Source of the DNA: Plebeiibacterium sediminum
Lineage (GTDB): Bacteria > Bacteroidota > Bacteroidia > Bacteroidales > Marinilabiliaceae
DNA length: 33,546 nucleotides
Assembly: GCF_026013605.1 (NCBI RefSeq)
Contig: NZ_JAPDPJ010000064.1
Span: 1 to 33,546 of the forward strand
Direction of reading: 5' to 3'
Below are positions 24,732 to 32,468 of the stretch, piece after piece. A program made the position numbers and the translations under genes. Under the pieces are notes generated by a model, which was not told the DNA's origin, made no database searches, and saw only the letters and a program-made list of their open reading frames with translations. How positions within the stretch are numbered: the first letter of the stretch is position 1; each line of letters begins with the position of its first letter.

Positions 24732-25166
24732 ATGGATATTGCTGATTTTTTAAACAAGAATAGAATAAAGGCAACATCAACAAGAGTTCAGCTTTTAAAA
24801 ATTTTAGCATCCAACCCCTATCCTTTGCAAGCCAAAGAGATTGAAGACAAATGGGATTCTAAAATTGACAGAGTAACACTTTACAGAACATTAAAAACAT
24901 TAGTTGCTAAGAAGGTAATACACAAAATTGAAGTTAATGAATTAATTACATGCTATAATTTTTTTAATCCAGAGGATCATAATACAGAAAATCCGGAACA
25001 TGCACATTTTCATTGCAATAAGTGCGATAAGGTGATATGCCTGCATGATTATATAAATGAAACAAAACCATTACCTACTGGTTATATTCAATCTAAAACA
25101 AATATTGTTATTGAAGGCATTTGTAAGTTTTGCAATGTTAATAAAGGAAACACTAAAGAAAATTAA
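24732..25166 (+). CDS. zur: Fur-family metalloregulator, probably Zur
   Basis: 144 residues. The N-terminal winged helix (residues ~1-80) carries KATSTRVQLLKIL and the recognition region RVTLYRTLKTLVAKKVI. The metal-binding half has HAHFHCNKC (His90, His92, His94, Cys95, Cys98) and CKFC (Cys131, Cys134); the two CxxC pairs form the structural zinc site of Fur proteins. It is the first gene of an operon with znuA, znuC and znuB, only 4 nt before znuA, which argues for Zur rather than iron-sensing Fur or PerR. The palindrome over its own promoter suggests repression of the whole operon when zinc is plentiful. Confidence 0.88.
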   Translation: MDIADFLNKNRIKATSTRVQLLKILASNPYPLQAKEIEDKWDSKIDRVTLYRTLKTLVAKKVIHKIEVNELITCYNFFNPEDHNTENPEHAHFHCNKCDKVICLHDYINETKPLPTGYIQSKTNIVIEGICKFCNVNKGNTKEN

Positions 25167-25170
25167 ACAC

Positions 25171-26034
25171 ATGAACAAAATTGCATTATATATATTAACT
25201 ATAGGATTATTTATTTCTTCTTGCTCCAATAAGGTGGGTAACAAAAATCACATCGTTGTAAGCATACTTCCGCAAAAGCAATTAGTATCCCAATTAGTCC
25301 CTGATGATTTTAAAGTTACAACTATGGTAACTCAAGGGAATAGCCCGGCAACCTATTCTCCATCACCAGTTCAAATCAAAGATGTTAACGATTCACATCT
25401 ATACATTAAAATTGGAAATATAGGTTTTGAACAAGCATGGATTGATCGTTTTTGCGAATTAAATCCACAACTTAAGGTGGAAGATTCATCTAAAGGCATA
25501 GAATTCATAAGGGGAGAGGCTGAAATACATGGTGATCATGTCCATGAGGGGGGTATTGAACCTCATATCTGGACATCACCAAAAACCATGCTTCAGGTTG
25601 TAGAAAATACCAAAGACATTTTAGTTCATAATTATCCTGAATTAACACAAACAATAGAATCGAATTACATTACCTTAAGGGATTCATTAATAAATATTGA
25701 TTCTCTATATACACAAAAACTAAACAACTTTAAGGGCAAAAGTTTTCTAATATTTCATCCTGCATACACCTATCTTGCAAGGGATTACGGATTAAAACAG
25801 ATATCCATTGAGCATAATGGTAAGGAACCTAGCGTTAAATGGATCCAGAAAATAATTGATTTTGCAAAATTAGAGAATATTAAGGCAATTTTTGTACAGG
25901 AGGAGTTTGACAAAAGAAATGCAGAAATTATTTCAAAAGAACTTGACATAGATATTATTGAAGTTCATCCTCTTAAAGAGGATTATGAAACTGAAATGAA
26001 AGACTTATTAAATAAACTTGAAACTATATTGTAA
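25171..26034 (+). CDS. znuA: Zinc ABC transporter substrate-binding lipoprotein
   Basis: Start set at ATG 25171 (287 residues), 4 nt after zur, because it begins a lipoprotein signal (MNKIALYILTIGLFISSC, Cys18). An in-frame upstream start inside zur is unlikely. The fold matches cluster A-I metal-binding proteins: SILPQKQLVSQLV, SPATYSPSPVQIKDV, IEPHIWTSP and FHPAYTYLARDYGL. Ligand-position residues His132 and His196 are present, and a short His cluster (His120, His123, His125) precedes the first. The usual first metal ligand, the His of a P-H-x-Y-x-P motif, is Ala60 here. Zinc is inferred from the zur neighbour; manganese remains possible. It feeds the ZnuC/ZnuB transporter. Confidence 0.88.
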   Translation: MNKIALYILTIGLFISSCSNKVGNKNHIVVSILPQKQLVSQLVPDDFKVTTMVTQGNSPATYSPSPVQIKDVNDSHLYIKIGNIGFEQAWIDRFCELNPQLKVEDSSKGIEFIRGEAEIHGDHVHEGGIEPHIWTSPKTMLQVVENTKDILVHNYPELTQTIESNYITLRDSLINIDSLYTQKLNNFKGKSFLIFHPAYTYLARDYGLKQISIEHNGKEPSVKWIQKIIDFAKLENIKAIFVQEEFDKRNAEIISKELDIDIIEVHPLKEDYETEMKDLLNKLETIL

Positions 26035-26073
26035 GCATTTTTATTATTCCTAAAAAATAGATATATCCAAAGT

Positions 26074-26823
26074 ATGGACCGTACACCCATCATAAATATT
26101 AAAAATGTATCCGCAGGATATTCACCTGATAAAATCATTCTTAAAAACATAAACTTTACTGTTTACAAGAATGACTTTATTGGTATTATTGGTCCTAATG
26201 GAGGAGGTAAATCTACTTTATTAAAAGTAATTCTTGGATTATTAAAACCTCTCAACGGTGAAATTTCTTACAAAGAAAAATCGTACAACAAGGTAAACAT
26301 CGGTTATCTACCACAAATTAATACAATTGATAAGGATTTCCCCATAAAAGTAATTGACGTTGTGCTATCAGGTTTAATGAATGGCAACCCATTTAAACGT
26401 TTCTCAAGACCAGAGAAACAAAAAGCTATTGATTTATTATCTAAAATGGGATTAGAAAAGTATCAAAACAATCCTATTTCTAAATTATCAGGAGGCCAAA
26501 TGCAGAGAGTTTACCTATGTAGAGCTATTATCAATAATCCTGAGCTTTTAATATTAGATGAACCAAACACTTATGTTGATAAGAACTTTGAAAAGGAATT
26601 GTATCAGCATCTTATTGAGCTCAATCAAAAGATGGCTATTCTTTTGGTTACACACGACATTGGAACCATTTCTTCTGTAGTAAAAACAATAGCCTGTGTT
26701 AATGAAAAACTACATTATCACAATTCAAATATCATTTCTGAAGAAGTATTAAAAACATACAATTGTCCATTTGAACTAATAACACATGGACACATTCCAC
26801 ACAGAGTTCTGGATAATCATTAA
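26074..26823 (+). CDS. znuC: Zinc ABC transporter ATP-binding protein
   Basis: 249 residues, a full ABC ATPase. Walker A is GPNGGGKST (40-48), the signature LSGGQMQRV (138-146), Walker B LLILDEPNTYVDK (Asp162, Glu163), and the switch His lies in LVTHDIG. The stretch after the Walker B glutamate reads PNTYVD instead of the commoner PTSGVD/PTVGVD, a small deviation. It powers uptake of the metal delivered by ZnuA through ZnuB at the inner membrane. It stands 39 bp after znuA and 9 bp before znuB, clearly one operon. Confidence 0.92.
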   Translation: MDRTPIINIKNVSAGYSPDKIILKNINFTVYKNDFIGIIGPNGGGKSTLLKVILGLLKPLNGEISYKEKSYNKVNIGYLPQINTIDKDFPIKVIDVVLSGLMNGNPFKRFSRPEKQKAIDLLSKMGLEKYQNNPISKLSGGQMQRVYLCRAIINNPELLILDEPNTYVDKNFEKELYQHLIELNQKMAILLVTHDIGTISSVVKTIACVNEKLHYHNSNIISEEVLKTYNCPFELITHGHIPHRVLDNH

Positions 26824-26832
26824 TAAAAACAC

Positions 26833-27651
26833 ATGCAAGAAATTATTTCTCTTTTAGGCTTTTCTTTTTTTTCTAATGCAGTCATTGCAGGTTTATTAAC
26901 AAGTATTATTGCAGGAATTGCCGGAACATACATTGTTTCACGTAAAATTGTTTTTATTAGCGGAGGGATTACTCATGCCTCTTTTGGTGGAATTGGACTT
27001 GCATATTTTTTAGGTTTAAATCCTTTTTTTGGAGCAGCTGTTTTTGCAGTTTTATCAGCTCTTGGAATTGAATGGTCTACGCAAAAAGCCCAGGTTAGAG
27101 AAGACTCAGCAATTGCTATTTTATGGTCATTAGGAATGGCTATCGGAATTATATTTGTATTCCTTACTCCTGGTTATGCTCCTAATTTAATGAGCTTTTT
27201 ATTTGGAAACATATTAACAGTAACCACTACTGACATCATAACCATGTTAGCATTAACCGTACTTCTAATTGCAGGAATTACATTATTTTATAGATTAATT
27301 CTTTACATTGCTTTTGATCAGGAATACACAAAAACATTAGGTTTTAACACCACAATTGTACGTTATATCATCTCAATCATCATAGCATTATCTATTGTAA
27401 TGAGCATCAGAGTTGCTGGTATTATACTTCTATTGTCACTATTTACTATACCACAAGCCATAGCCAATATATTTACACACGACTTTAAAAAGATGATTTT
27501 TATTTCAATCGCCTTTAGTTTCCTAGGTGTACTTACCGGTTTAATTGGTTCCTATTACTTTAATTTACCTTCGGGTGCTATTATTATCTTCACTTTAATA
27601 ATATTCTGGTCAATATTAAAAGTTACCATTAAACTATTCCGAACTCATTAA
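26833..27651 (+). CDS. znuB: Zinc ABC transporter permease
   Basis: 272 residues with about eight to nine membrane segments, of the ABC-3 metal permease family. Landmarks are the early GLLTSIIAGIAGTYIVSRKIVFISGGITHASFGGIGL, the EDSAIAILWSLGMAIGII segment and the C-terminal IILLLSLFTIPQAIANIFT with the coupling loop for the ATPase. The GGITHASFGGIG signature near residues 46-57 is diagnostic. It is the last gene of the operon. Its final 18 bp overlap the 3' end of convergent ispD with no terminator, so the two transcripts must overlap. Confidence 0.93.
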   Translation: MQEIISLLGFSFFSNAVIAGLLTSIIAGIAGTYIVSRKIVFISGGITHASFGGIGLAYFLGLNPFFGAAVFAVLSALGIEWSTQKAQVREDSAIAILWSLGMAIGIIFVFLTPGYAPNLMSFLFGNILTVTTTDIITMLALTVLLIAGITLFYRLILYIAFDQEYTKTLGFNTTIVRYIISIIIALSIVMSIRVAGIILLLSLFTIPQAIANIFTHDFKKMIFISIAFSFLGVLTGLIGSYYFNLPSGAIIIFTLIIFWSILKVTIKLFRTH

Positions 27652-28305
27652 AGCCTCGGCTATAATCAAATCCATTGGAGTAGTGACTTTAATATTCTCA
27701 CGATTTCCCTTTGCTAAATGGATTTTGTAACCTGCTTTTTCATATACACTGGCATCATCAGTAAAAGACGCATTAAATAGTTGTTCATATGCTTTAACTA
27801 ATTTATCTGATGCAAAAACTTGCGGTGTTTGAACCATTTTGTAATACTTTCGGTCTACGGACTTGCTATTATCATTATCAACAACTCTAATAGACTCAAT
27901 TGCATCGGTTACAGGAACAGCTGACCCAGTTTCTGCAGCTGTTTCAAAACAATCCCTTAATGTTTCATCTGAAACCAGTGGACGAACACCATCATGAACA
28001 CCTACTAAACATTCTTCCTGTATCTTAACTAATCCATTTTTAACACTTTCGAAACGAGTTTTTCCTCCTTTTGCAATCTTACAACTGATTTGAAAATTAT
28101 ACTCAACGCATAATTGCTTCCAAAAATCAATTTGATTTTCTGGTAAAACCAACACAATCTCCATTGAGTGATCAAAAGCAATCAATCGTTCAATGGTATG
28201 CATTAAAATTGGTTTTCCCTTAAGATTAATAAATTGTTTTGGTAATAGACTTTTCATTCTGTTACCAGAACCTCCGGCAACCACAATCATTAATTTCTTC
28301 ATCAT
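27634..28305 (-). CDS. ispD: 2-C-methyl-D-erythritol 4-phosphate cytidylyltransferase
   Basis: 223 residues, normal for IspD, the third enzyme of the MEP isoprenoid route: it joins CTP and MEP to give CDP-ME. The nucleotide-binding loop is VVAGGSGNRMKSLLPKQF at residues ~8-25, followed by LKGKPILMHTIERL. Other family landmarks are VHDGVRPLVSDE (~103-114), the DAIESI loop, PQVF and DDASVYEKAG. The start gives MMKKLMIV; the second Met is also possible. It is divergent from the M28 peptidase and overlaps znuB at its end. With ispG in the same window, two MEP genes lie 9 kb apart on the same strand but in separate units. Confidence 0.95.
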   Translation of the reverse strand: MMKKLMIVVAGGSGNRMKSLLPKQFINLKGKPILMHTIERLIAFDHSMEIVLVLPENQIDFWKQLCVEYNFQISCKIAKGGKTRFESVKNGLVKIQEECLVGVHDGVRPLVSDETLRDCFETAAETGSAVPVTDAIESIRVVDNDNSKSVDRKYYKMVQTPQVFASDKLVKAYEQLFNASFTDDASVYEKAGYKIHLAKGNRENIKVTTPMDLIIAEALMSSE

Positions 28306-28396
28306 TTAATCTCATTAATACTTGTCGATAAAATTACTATTTTTAGTTAATCATAAATAAGAATTTTGGTTTTCAACTTTATCTCCACTAAATAAT

Positions 28397-29752
28397 ATGT
28401 ACTATTCAAATCAAAAAAATTACCGAATAATTATTACAGTTATCATTCTTACAATACCATATTTACTCCACTCTCAAGCCTCAGAAAAAGAATTAAAGCA
28501 ACATGTTATTCAATTATCGAGTGATAAATTTGAAGGCAGAGGAATTAATACGAATGGAATCAGATACGCAGAAAAATATATACTTACCTCTATTATTCAA
28601 AATAAATTAAACAAAGTAAATAATTCATACAGGCAAGAATTTACTATAAATGGATGGAAAATTTCCTCACCATTTATTCCAACTTTAATCATTAACAACG
28701 ACACCTTACAATACATTAATGATTTTTATGCACTTGGCAACAATAGCTCAGATAAAAGTAGTCTTCCTGTCTTCTCTTTAAATAATCCTACCATTAAGAA
28801 TATAGATTATAACTTTGCTTTAATAACAGATAACATTAATGACACAGCAAAAATCAATACAGAATTTTTAAAAGCTATTCTTATCGAAAACAATGATTCT
28901 TTAATTTTTAATCAATTGATAGAAAGCAATATGATCGGAAACTTAGATTCTATAAATGATTATTTGTACATCACTAACAAAAACATACCAACTTACTATT
29001 TAAACAAAACTACAACTGACAAATTCAACAAATTAATTACCAAAACAAATAATAATATTCAACTTGAATTTTCACCAATTAACAAAAACACCATAATTAA
29101 TCCTTCAAATATTTTAGGAATGATTAAAGGTTTATCAGATGATAGCACGATAGTTTTATCTGCTCATTTTGATCATATTGGAATCAACCATGGAAAAATA
29201 AATCCAGGTGCAAACGATAACGCATCAGGTGTTTCTGCCTTGTTGGAAATAGTCAGAGTTCTCTCTTCAGAAGAAACGAAACCCAAATACAATATTCTAT
29301 TTGCGTTTTTTACTGCTGAAGAGATGGGATTATATGGGTCGAGATATTTTACAGACAACTCTCCAATACCTTTAAAATCAATAATGGCTAATATCAATCT
29401 GGATATGATTGGAAATAAAGATCCATTTCATAAAGATGAACCAAATTTTATTTACGCCTACGGACCAAAGGAAACCAGCTCATTTTTAATGAATAAAATA
29501 GACAGCATCAACAAAAAAACGCATTACTTAAAACTTGATTTCTTTGAACAGGATTCTATTATGGCAAATAGATTTTTAAAAATGTCGGATCAGGCCAACT
29601 TTATAAAATCCGACATCCCTGCATTATTTCTTTTTAATGGCTTAAGTCCTAATTACCACAAACCTATTGATACCTACAGAAAACTTGATTATAGGAAAAT
29701 GAAAAATGTTTGTAATTTGACCATTGATTTAATCAAAGATTTAGTGTATTAA
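28397..29752 (+). CDS. Secreted M28 family zinc metallopeptidase
   Basis: 451 residues with an N-terminal signal segment (hydrophobic run ~10-24, cut near HSQA). The M28 domain fills the C-terminal half. Zinc ligands and catalytic residues are all in place: His257 and Asp259 (HFDHIG), Asp274 (GANDNASG), Glu308 and Glu309 (AEEMGLYG), Asp336 (NLDMIG) and His421 (YHKPID). The enzyme would be an exopeptidase, probably an aminopeptidase, in the periplasm or outside. The region ~85-235 resembles the inserted PA-like region of this family but is Asn/Ile-rich with no clear motif. DUF2461 follows 53 bp later and may be cotranscribed. Confidence 0.92.
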   Translation: MYYSNQKNYRIIITVIILTIPYLLHSQASEKELKQHVIQLSSDKFEGRGINTNGIRYAEKYILTSIIQNKLNKVNNSYRQEFTINGWKISSPFIPTLIINNDTLQYINDFYALGNNSSDKSSLPVFSLNNPTIKNIDYNFALITDNINDTAKINTEFLKAILIENNDSLIFNQLIESNMIGNLDSINDYLYITNKNIPTYYLNKTTTDKFNKLITKTNNNIQLEFSPINKNTIINPSNILGMIKGLSDDSTIVLSAHFDHIGINHGKINPGANDNASGVSALLEIVRVLSSEETKPKYNILFAFFTAEEMGLYGSRYFTDNSPIPLKSIMANINLDMIGNKDPFHKDEPNFIYAYGPKETSSFLMNKIDSINKKTHYLKLDFFEQDSIMANRFLKMSDQANFIKSDIPALFLFNGLSPNYHKPIDTYRKLDYRKMKNVCNLTIDLIKDLVY

Positions 29753-29805
29753 CTTGAAAAAGAAATGGATTACTTTTAAATTGTATGATATAAAACCATA
29801 TAGAT

Positions 29806-30474
29806 ATGATACCTTCAACAATATTTGATTTTCTGAAAGAACTGACTGTTAACAATAACAAAGAATGGTTCAATGATAACAAAAGTAAGTATCAAACAGC
29901 CAAAGACGATTTTGAAAGTTACATTGATCAGCTCATTGCATTGGTTCACTCTATAGATCCAACTATTGGACATCCACATGCTAAGGATTGTATTTTCAGG
30001 ATATATCGGGATGTAAGGTTTTCTAAAGACAAATTACCATACAAAAATAACTTTGGTGCATATATTGCCCATGGCGGCAGAAAAAGTCCTTATGCAGGCT
30101 ATTATTTACATATTGAACCTGACAATAGTTTTATTGGTGGAGGAATTTATTGTCCACAACCTAAAATTTTAAAAACCGTCAGAGAATCCATTATGGACAA
30201 CGCTGAAGAATATGTTGATATTATCAAAAACAAAACCTTCAAAAAAACATTTCCTGAAATATGGGGAGAGAAGGTAAAAACTGCACCAAAAGGTTTTTCT
30301 AAAAACGATCCAAATATTGATCTGATACGCCCTAAATCTTATGCCTTAATAACAAACTTAACTGACGAAGAAATTCTGGATCCTAAATTTGAAAAACAAG
30401 TAATTAAAACCTTCAATATAATGAAACCGTTTAATGACTTTTTAAATATTGCCATTAAAAAAGGTCTATCATAA
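29806..30474 (+). CDS. DUF2461/TIGR02453 family protein
   Basis: 222 residues, the usual length. The family signature is clear: FDFLKELTVNNNKEWFNDNKSKY at the start, CIFRIYRDVRFSKDKLPYKNNFGAYI near residues 65-90, and GGGIYCPQPKILKTVRESI near residue 115. The protein is predicted to be cytoplasmic, with no signal or membrane segment. The biochemical function is unknown. It lies 53 bp downstream of the M28 peptidase on the same strand and ends before a bidirectional terminator. Confidence 0.9.
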   Translation: MIPSTIFDFLKELTVNNNKEWFNDNKSKYQTAKDDFESYIDQLIALVHSIDPTIGHPHAKDCIFRIYRDVRFSKDKLPYKNNFGAYIAHGGRKSPYAGYYLHIEPDNSFIGGGIYCPQPKILKTVRESIMDNAEEYVDIIKNKTFKKTFPEIWGEKVKTAPKGFSKNDPNIDLIRPKSYALITNLTDEEILDPKFEKQVIKTFNIMKPFNDFLNIAIKKGLS

Positions 30475-30528
30475 CAATCACATATTCAGACTATTCATAT
30501 AAAATAAACACTTGGTATTAGGCAATAA

Positions 30529-30562
30529 AAAAAGGAGATAGTTAATTATCTCCTTTTTATTT
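30529..30562. terminator. Bidirectional terminator between the DUF2461 and MORN genes
   Basis: Perfect 12-bp stem AAAAAGGAGATA (30529-30540) with TATCTCCTTTTT (30547-30558) and loop GTTAAT. A- and T-runs on both sides let it work for both converging genes. Confidence 0.92.
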
Positions 30563-30572
30563 TATAACGTAT

Positions 30573-31028
30573 TTAATACTTCTTTTTATTTTTTAGTTTT
30601 CCATCCTCATCGTAGATTTTCCAAACTCCGACTTTTTCACCTTCTTTATACTCCATGTCGTATCGTAAAATTCCTGATTCATCATATATGAACCATTTTC
30701 CGTGTTTAATACCATCTTTATAGTTAGCCACACCTAATTTTACTCCCTTGTCATTCCATGTTTCCCAGAGGCCATCCATTTCATTATTTTTATAAGAACG
30801 AACTTCCTGCTTTAGTTTGTTGTCAAAATAATAAGTAGAAACGCCTTGTTTTTTCCCCTCAACTACGGACATTTCAACCCTTTTATTTCCACTCGGATAA
30901 TATTCTACATAACTTCCAGTGTACAATTCCCCCTGTTCATTGTAGTATAATCCATCAACTAAATTAATTTGTGCTTGGCTGATAGTAACTATACATATCA
31001 TAGCCAAAATGGTCATCATTATTTTCAT
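30573..31028 (-). CDS. MORN-repeat/YwqK-like secreted protein
   Basis: 151 residues with an N-terminal signal peptide (MKIMMTILAMICIVTISQAQ). The rest consists of about five MORN-type repeats of ~22 residues with the Y/W-x-x-G-x-x-x-G pattern: LYTGSYVEYYPSGNKR, GKKQGVSTYYFDNKLK, EMDGLWETWNDKGVK, IKHGKWFIYDESG, EKVGVWKIYDEDGKLK. Database labels for such proteins often say toxin-antitoxin YwqK antitoxin, but there is no toxin gene here and it is exported, so I do not adopt that name. Function unknown. It is a single-gene unit whose upstream region is rich in repeats. Confidence 0.82.
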   Translation of the reverse strand: MKIMMTILAMICIVTISQAQINLVDGLYYNEQGELYTGSYVEYYPSGNKRVEMSVVEGKKQGVSTYYFDNKLKQEVRSYKNNEMDGLWETWNDKGVKLGVANYKDGIKHGKWFIYDESGILRYDMEYKEGEKVGVWKIYDEDGKLKNKKKY

Positions 31029-31068
31029 GGCTTTTAATTTTAATTGTTATTAAAAAGCCTCCCATTTT

Positions 31069-31090
31069 AATTACAACCGTTGTTGTAATT
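31069..31090. repeat. Inverted repeat upstream of the MORN gene
   Basis: AATTACAAC (31069-31077) and GTTGTAATT (31082-31090) with a 4-bp spacer, 41-62 nt upstream of the start codon. Either an operator-sized palindrome or a leader hairpin. Confidence 0.5.
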
Positions 31091-31121
31091 TATTTTCCCT
31101 GTGTGAATTATTAATGTCAAA

Positions 31122-31176
31122 TTAACATTGAATTTACATTAAATACAAATTTTCAATGTTAAGTTTTACATTAAAT
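31122..31176. repeat. Interleaved inverted and direct repeats upstream of the MORN gene
   Basis: An 11-bp inverted repeat TTAACATTGAA (31122-31132) with TTCAATGTTAA (31152-31162), interleaved with a 12-bp direct repeat TTTACATTAAAT at 31133-31144 and 31165-31176 (32-bp period, about three helical turns). This is a likely control region, although chance matches are commoner in such AT-rich sequence. Confidence 0.5.
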
Positions 31177-31217
31177 TAACACACAAGTATTATAATACTG
31201 ATTTCCAGGCACAAAAA

Positions 31218-31248
31218 AAAAGACTACTCAAAAATTAAGCAGTCTTTT
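31218..31248 (-). terminator. Terminator after the CarboxypepD_reg-like gene
   Basis: AAAAGACT (31218-31225) pairs with AGTCTTTT (31241-31248) around a 15-nt loop. On the minus strand it is followed by the complement of an A-run at 31213-31221. It lies 26 nt past the stop codon. Confidence 0.8.
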
Positions 31249-31274
31249 ATTATCTTAAAAACATTAATTGCAAA

Positions 31275-31628
31275 CTATTCTACATGCTCCATCTTCACCA
31301 TAATAGGACCATCCTTTTCGGAAGTAGAAACATGAATATCTTCAGACTTTGAATCTTTATAAGACACAATCTTTGCTGTTATATCATAATCACCTTCTTT
31401 AACATCTTCAAAAACAAAATTACCTTCAAAATCAGAATATGTCTTTTTATCTGTTCCTTCTAATATAACCTCAACTCCTACCAAAGTTTCTCCACTTATA
31501 TTATCTATAACTGTTCCTGAAACATTTAACAATGAAACTGAATTATTATTATTTTTCGATTTTTCTCCTTTAAAGCTACTTAATCCAATAACTGCAACTA
31601 AAGCTATTATTAATACATTAATTTTCAT
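31275..31628 (-). CDS. Stand-alone exported CarboxypepD_reg-like domain protein
   Basis: 117 residues: a signal peptide (MKINVLIIALVAVIGLSSFKG, no lipobox Cys), an Asn/Ser-rich linker and one domain. The domain reads VSGTVIDNISGETLVGVEVILEGTDKKTYSDFEGNFVFEDVKEGDYDI, the classic pattern of CarboxypepD_reg-like (PF13715) beta-sandwiches. In Bacteroidota this domain is normally fused to the front of SusC/TonB-dependent receptors. Here it occurs alone, with no receptor gene nearby. Probably periplasmic or surface located; role unknown. An exact TAnnTTTG -7 element (TAAATTTG on the minus strand, 31673-31680) lies 44 nt upstream of the start codon. Confidence 0.82.
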   Translation of the reverse strand: MKINVLIIALVAVIGLSSFKGEKSKNNNNSVSLLNVSGTVIDNISGETLVGVEVILEGTDKKTYSDFEGNFVFEDVKEGDYDITAKIVSYKDSKSEDIHVSTSEKDGPIMVKMEHVE

Positions 31629-31768
31629 AATAAACTATTTTATCTGTTAGCTAATTTTCCTGTTTGTAAAAGCAAATTTACACCACCTACATTACCTATT
31701 TATTACCAACAGTTTATATATACTTTAATAAATTATTACCTTTATGAAATTAATCTTAACTAAACCTT

Positions 31769-32458
31769 ATGTCGTACTTAAAGAGTTTTACCCGCTTATT
31801 TTTTCCTGAAGTTTGCAGCATCTGTGGAAGAGGGCTATTTAGTCATGAACAAATTATTTGTTCTGTATGCAAGCTCAATTTACCCTTAACAAATTTTCAT
31901 CAATACAATAAAAATCCCGTTGAACTAACTTTTTGGGGAAGAGTTGATATACAAAAAGCTACATCCTTTTTACTTTATACAAAGGGAGAAATCGTGAAAA
32001 ACATTCTTCATTCAATAAAATACAGGAACAACAGATTACTTGCAGAAGAAATGGGAAGGCAATTTGGTCTGGTAATTAATGAAAGTAATATATTTAACCA
32101 CATTGATATGATTATTCCGGTTCCTCTACATCATAAAAAACTTTTAAAAAGAGGATATAATCAAAGTGAACTTATTGCCAATGGGGTGGGAAAAGTATTA
32201 GATAAACCCATAGAGACCAACATCTTATACAAAACTGCCGATACAAGTACCCAAACTAAAAAAACCAGATATGAACGATGGGAAAATGCAGAAAATATTT
32301 ACGCATTACTAAATGAATCTTCTTTAAATGATAAGAATATATTGCTTATTGATGATGTATTAACAACTGGAGCCACATTGGAAGCTTGCTGCCTGGCTTT
32401 TAAAAATACTAACGTTAAATCTATAAACATAGCTACACTGGCTTATGCTGCTAACTAA
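31769..32458 (+). CDS. ComF family phosphoribosyltransferase-like protein
   Basis: 229 residues. An N-terminal zinc ribbon has Cys16, Cys19, Cys31 and Cys34 (CSICGRG...CSVC). The C-terminal half is a type I phosphoribosyltransferase-like fold with the PRPP motif LIDDVLTTGAT near residues 193-203 (Asp195 and Asp196). The middle (IIPVPLHHKKLLKRGYNQSELIANGV) is the strongest ComF signature. In competent bacteria ComF helps single-stranded DNA uptake or processing; the biochemical reaction is unknown. comM also occurs in this window, 10 kb away, but a competence role is only suggested. Convergent with the sirtuin gene at a 10-bp gap. Confidence 0.9.
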   Translation: MSYLKSFTRLFFPEVCSICGRGLFSHEQIICSVCKLNLPLTNFHQYNKNPVELTFWGRVDIQKATSFLLYTKGEIVKNILHSIKYRNNRLLAEEMGRQFGLVINESNIFNHIDMIIPVPLHHKKLLKRGYNQSELIANGVGKVLDKPIETNILYKTADTSTQTKKTRYERWENAENIYALLNESSLNDKNILLIDDVLTTGATLEACCLAFKNTNVKSINIATLAYAAN

Positions 32459-32468
32459 CAGGTAATAT

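Noticed and set aside
24732-25166. Fur (iron) or PerR (peroxide) identity for the Fur-family protein
   Set aside because: The operon with znuACB and the lack of iron or peroxide genes favour Zur, though sequence alone does not exclude the others.
25057-25170. Upstream start for znuA inside zur
   Set aside because: It would place 38 unrelated residues ahead of a perfect lipoprotein signal peptide.
30573-31028. Toxin-antitoxin label for the YwqK-like gene
   Set aside because: The protein has a signal peptide and MORN repeats, and no toxin gene is adjacent.
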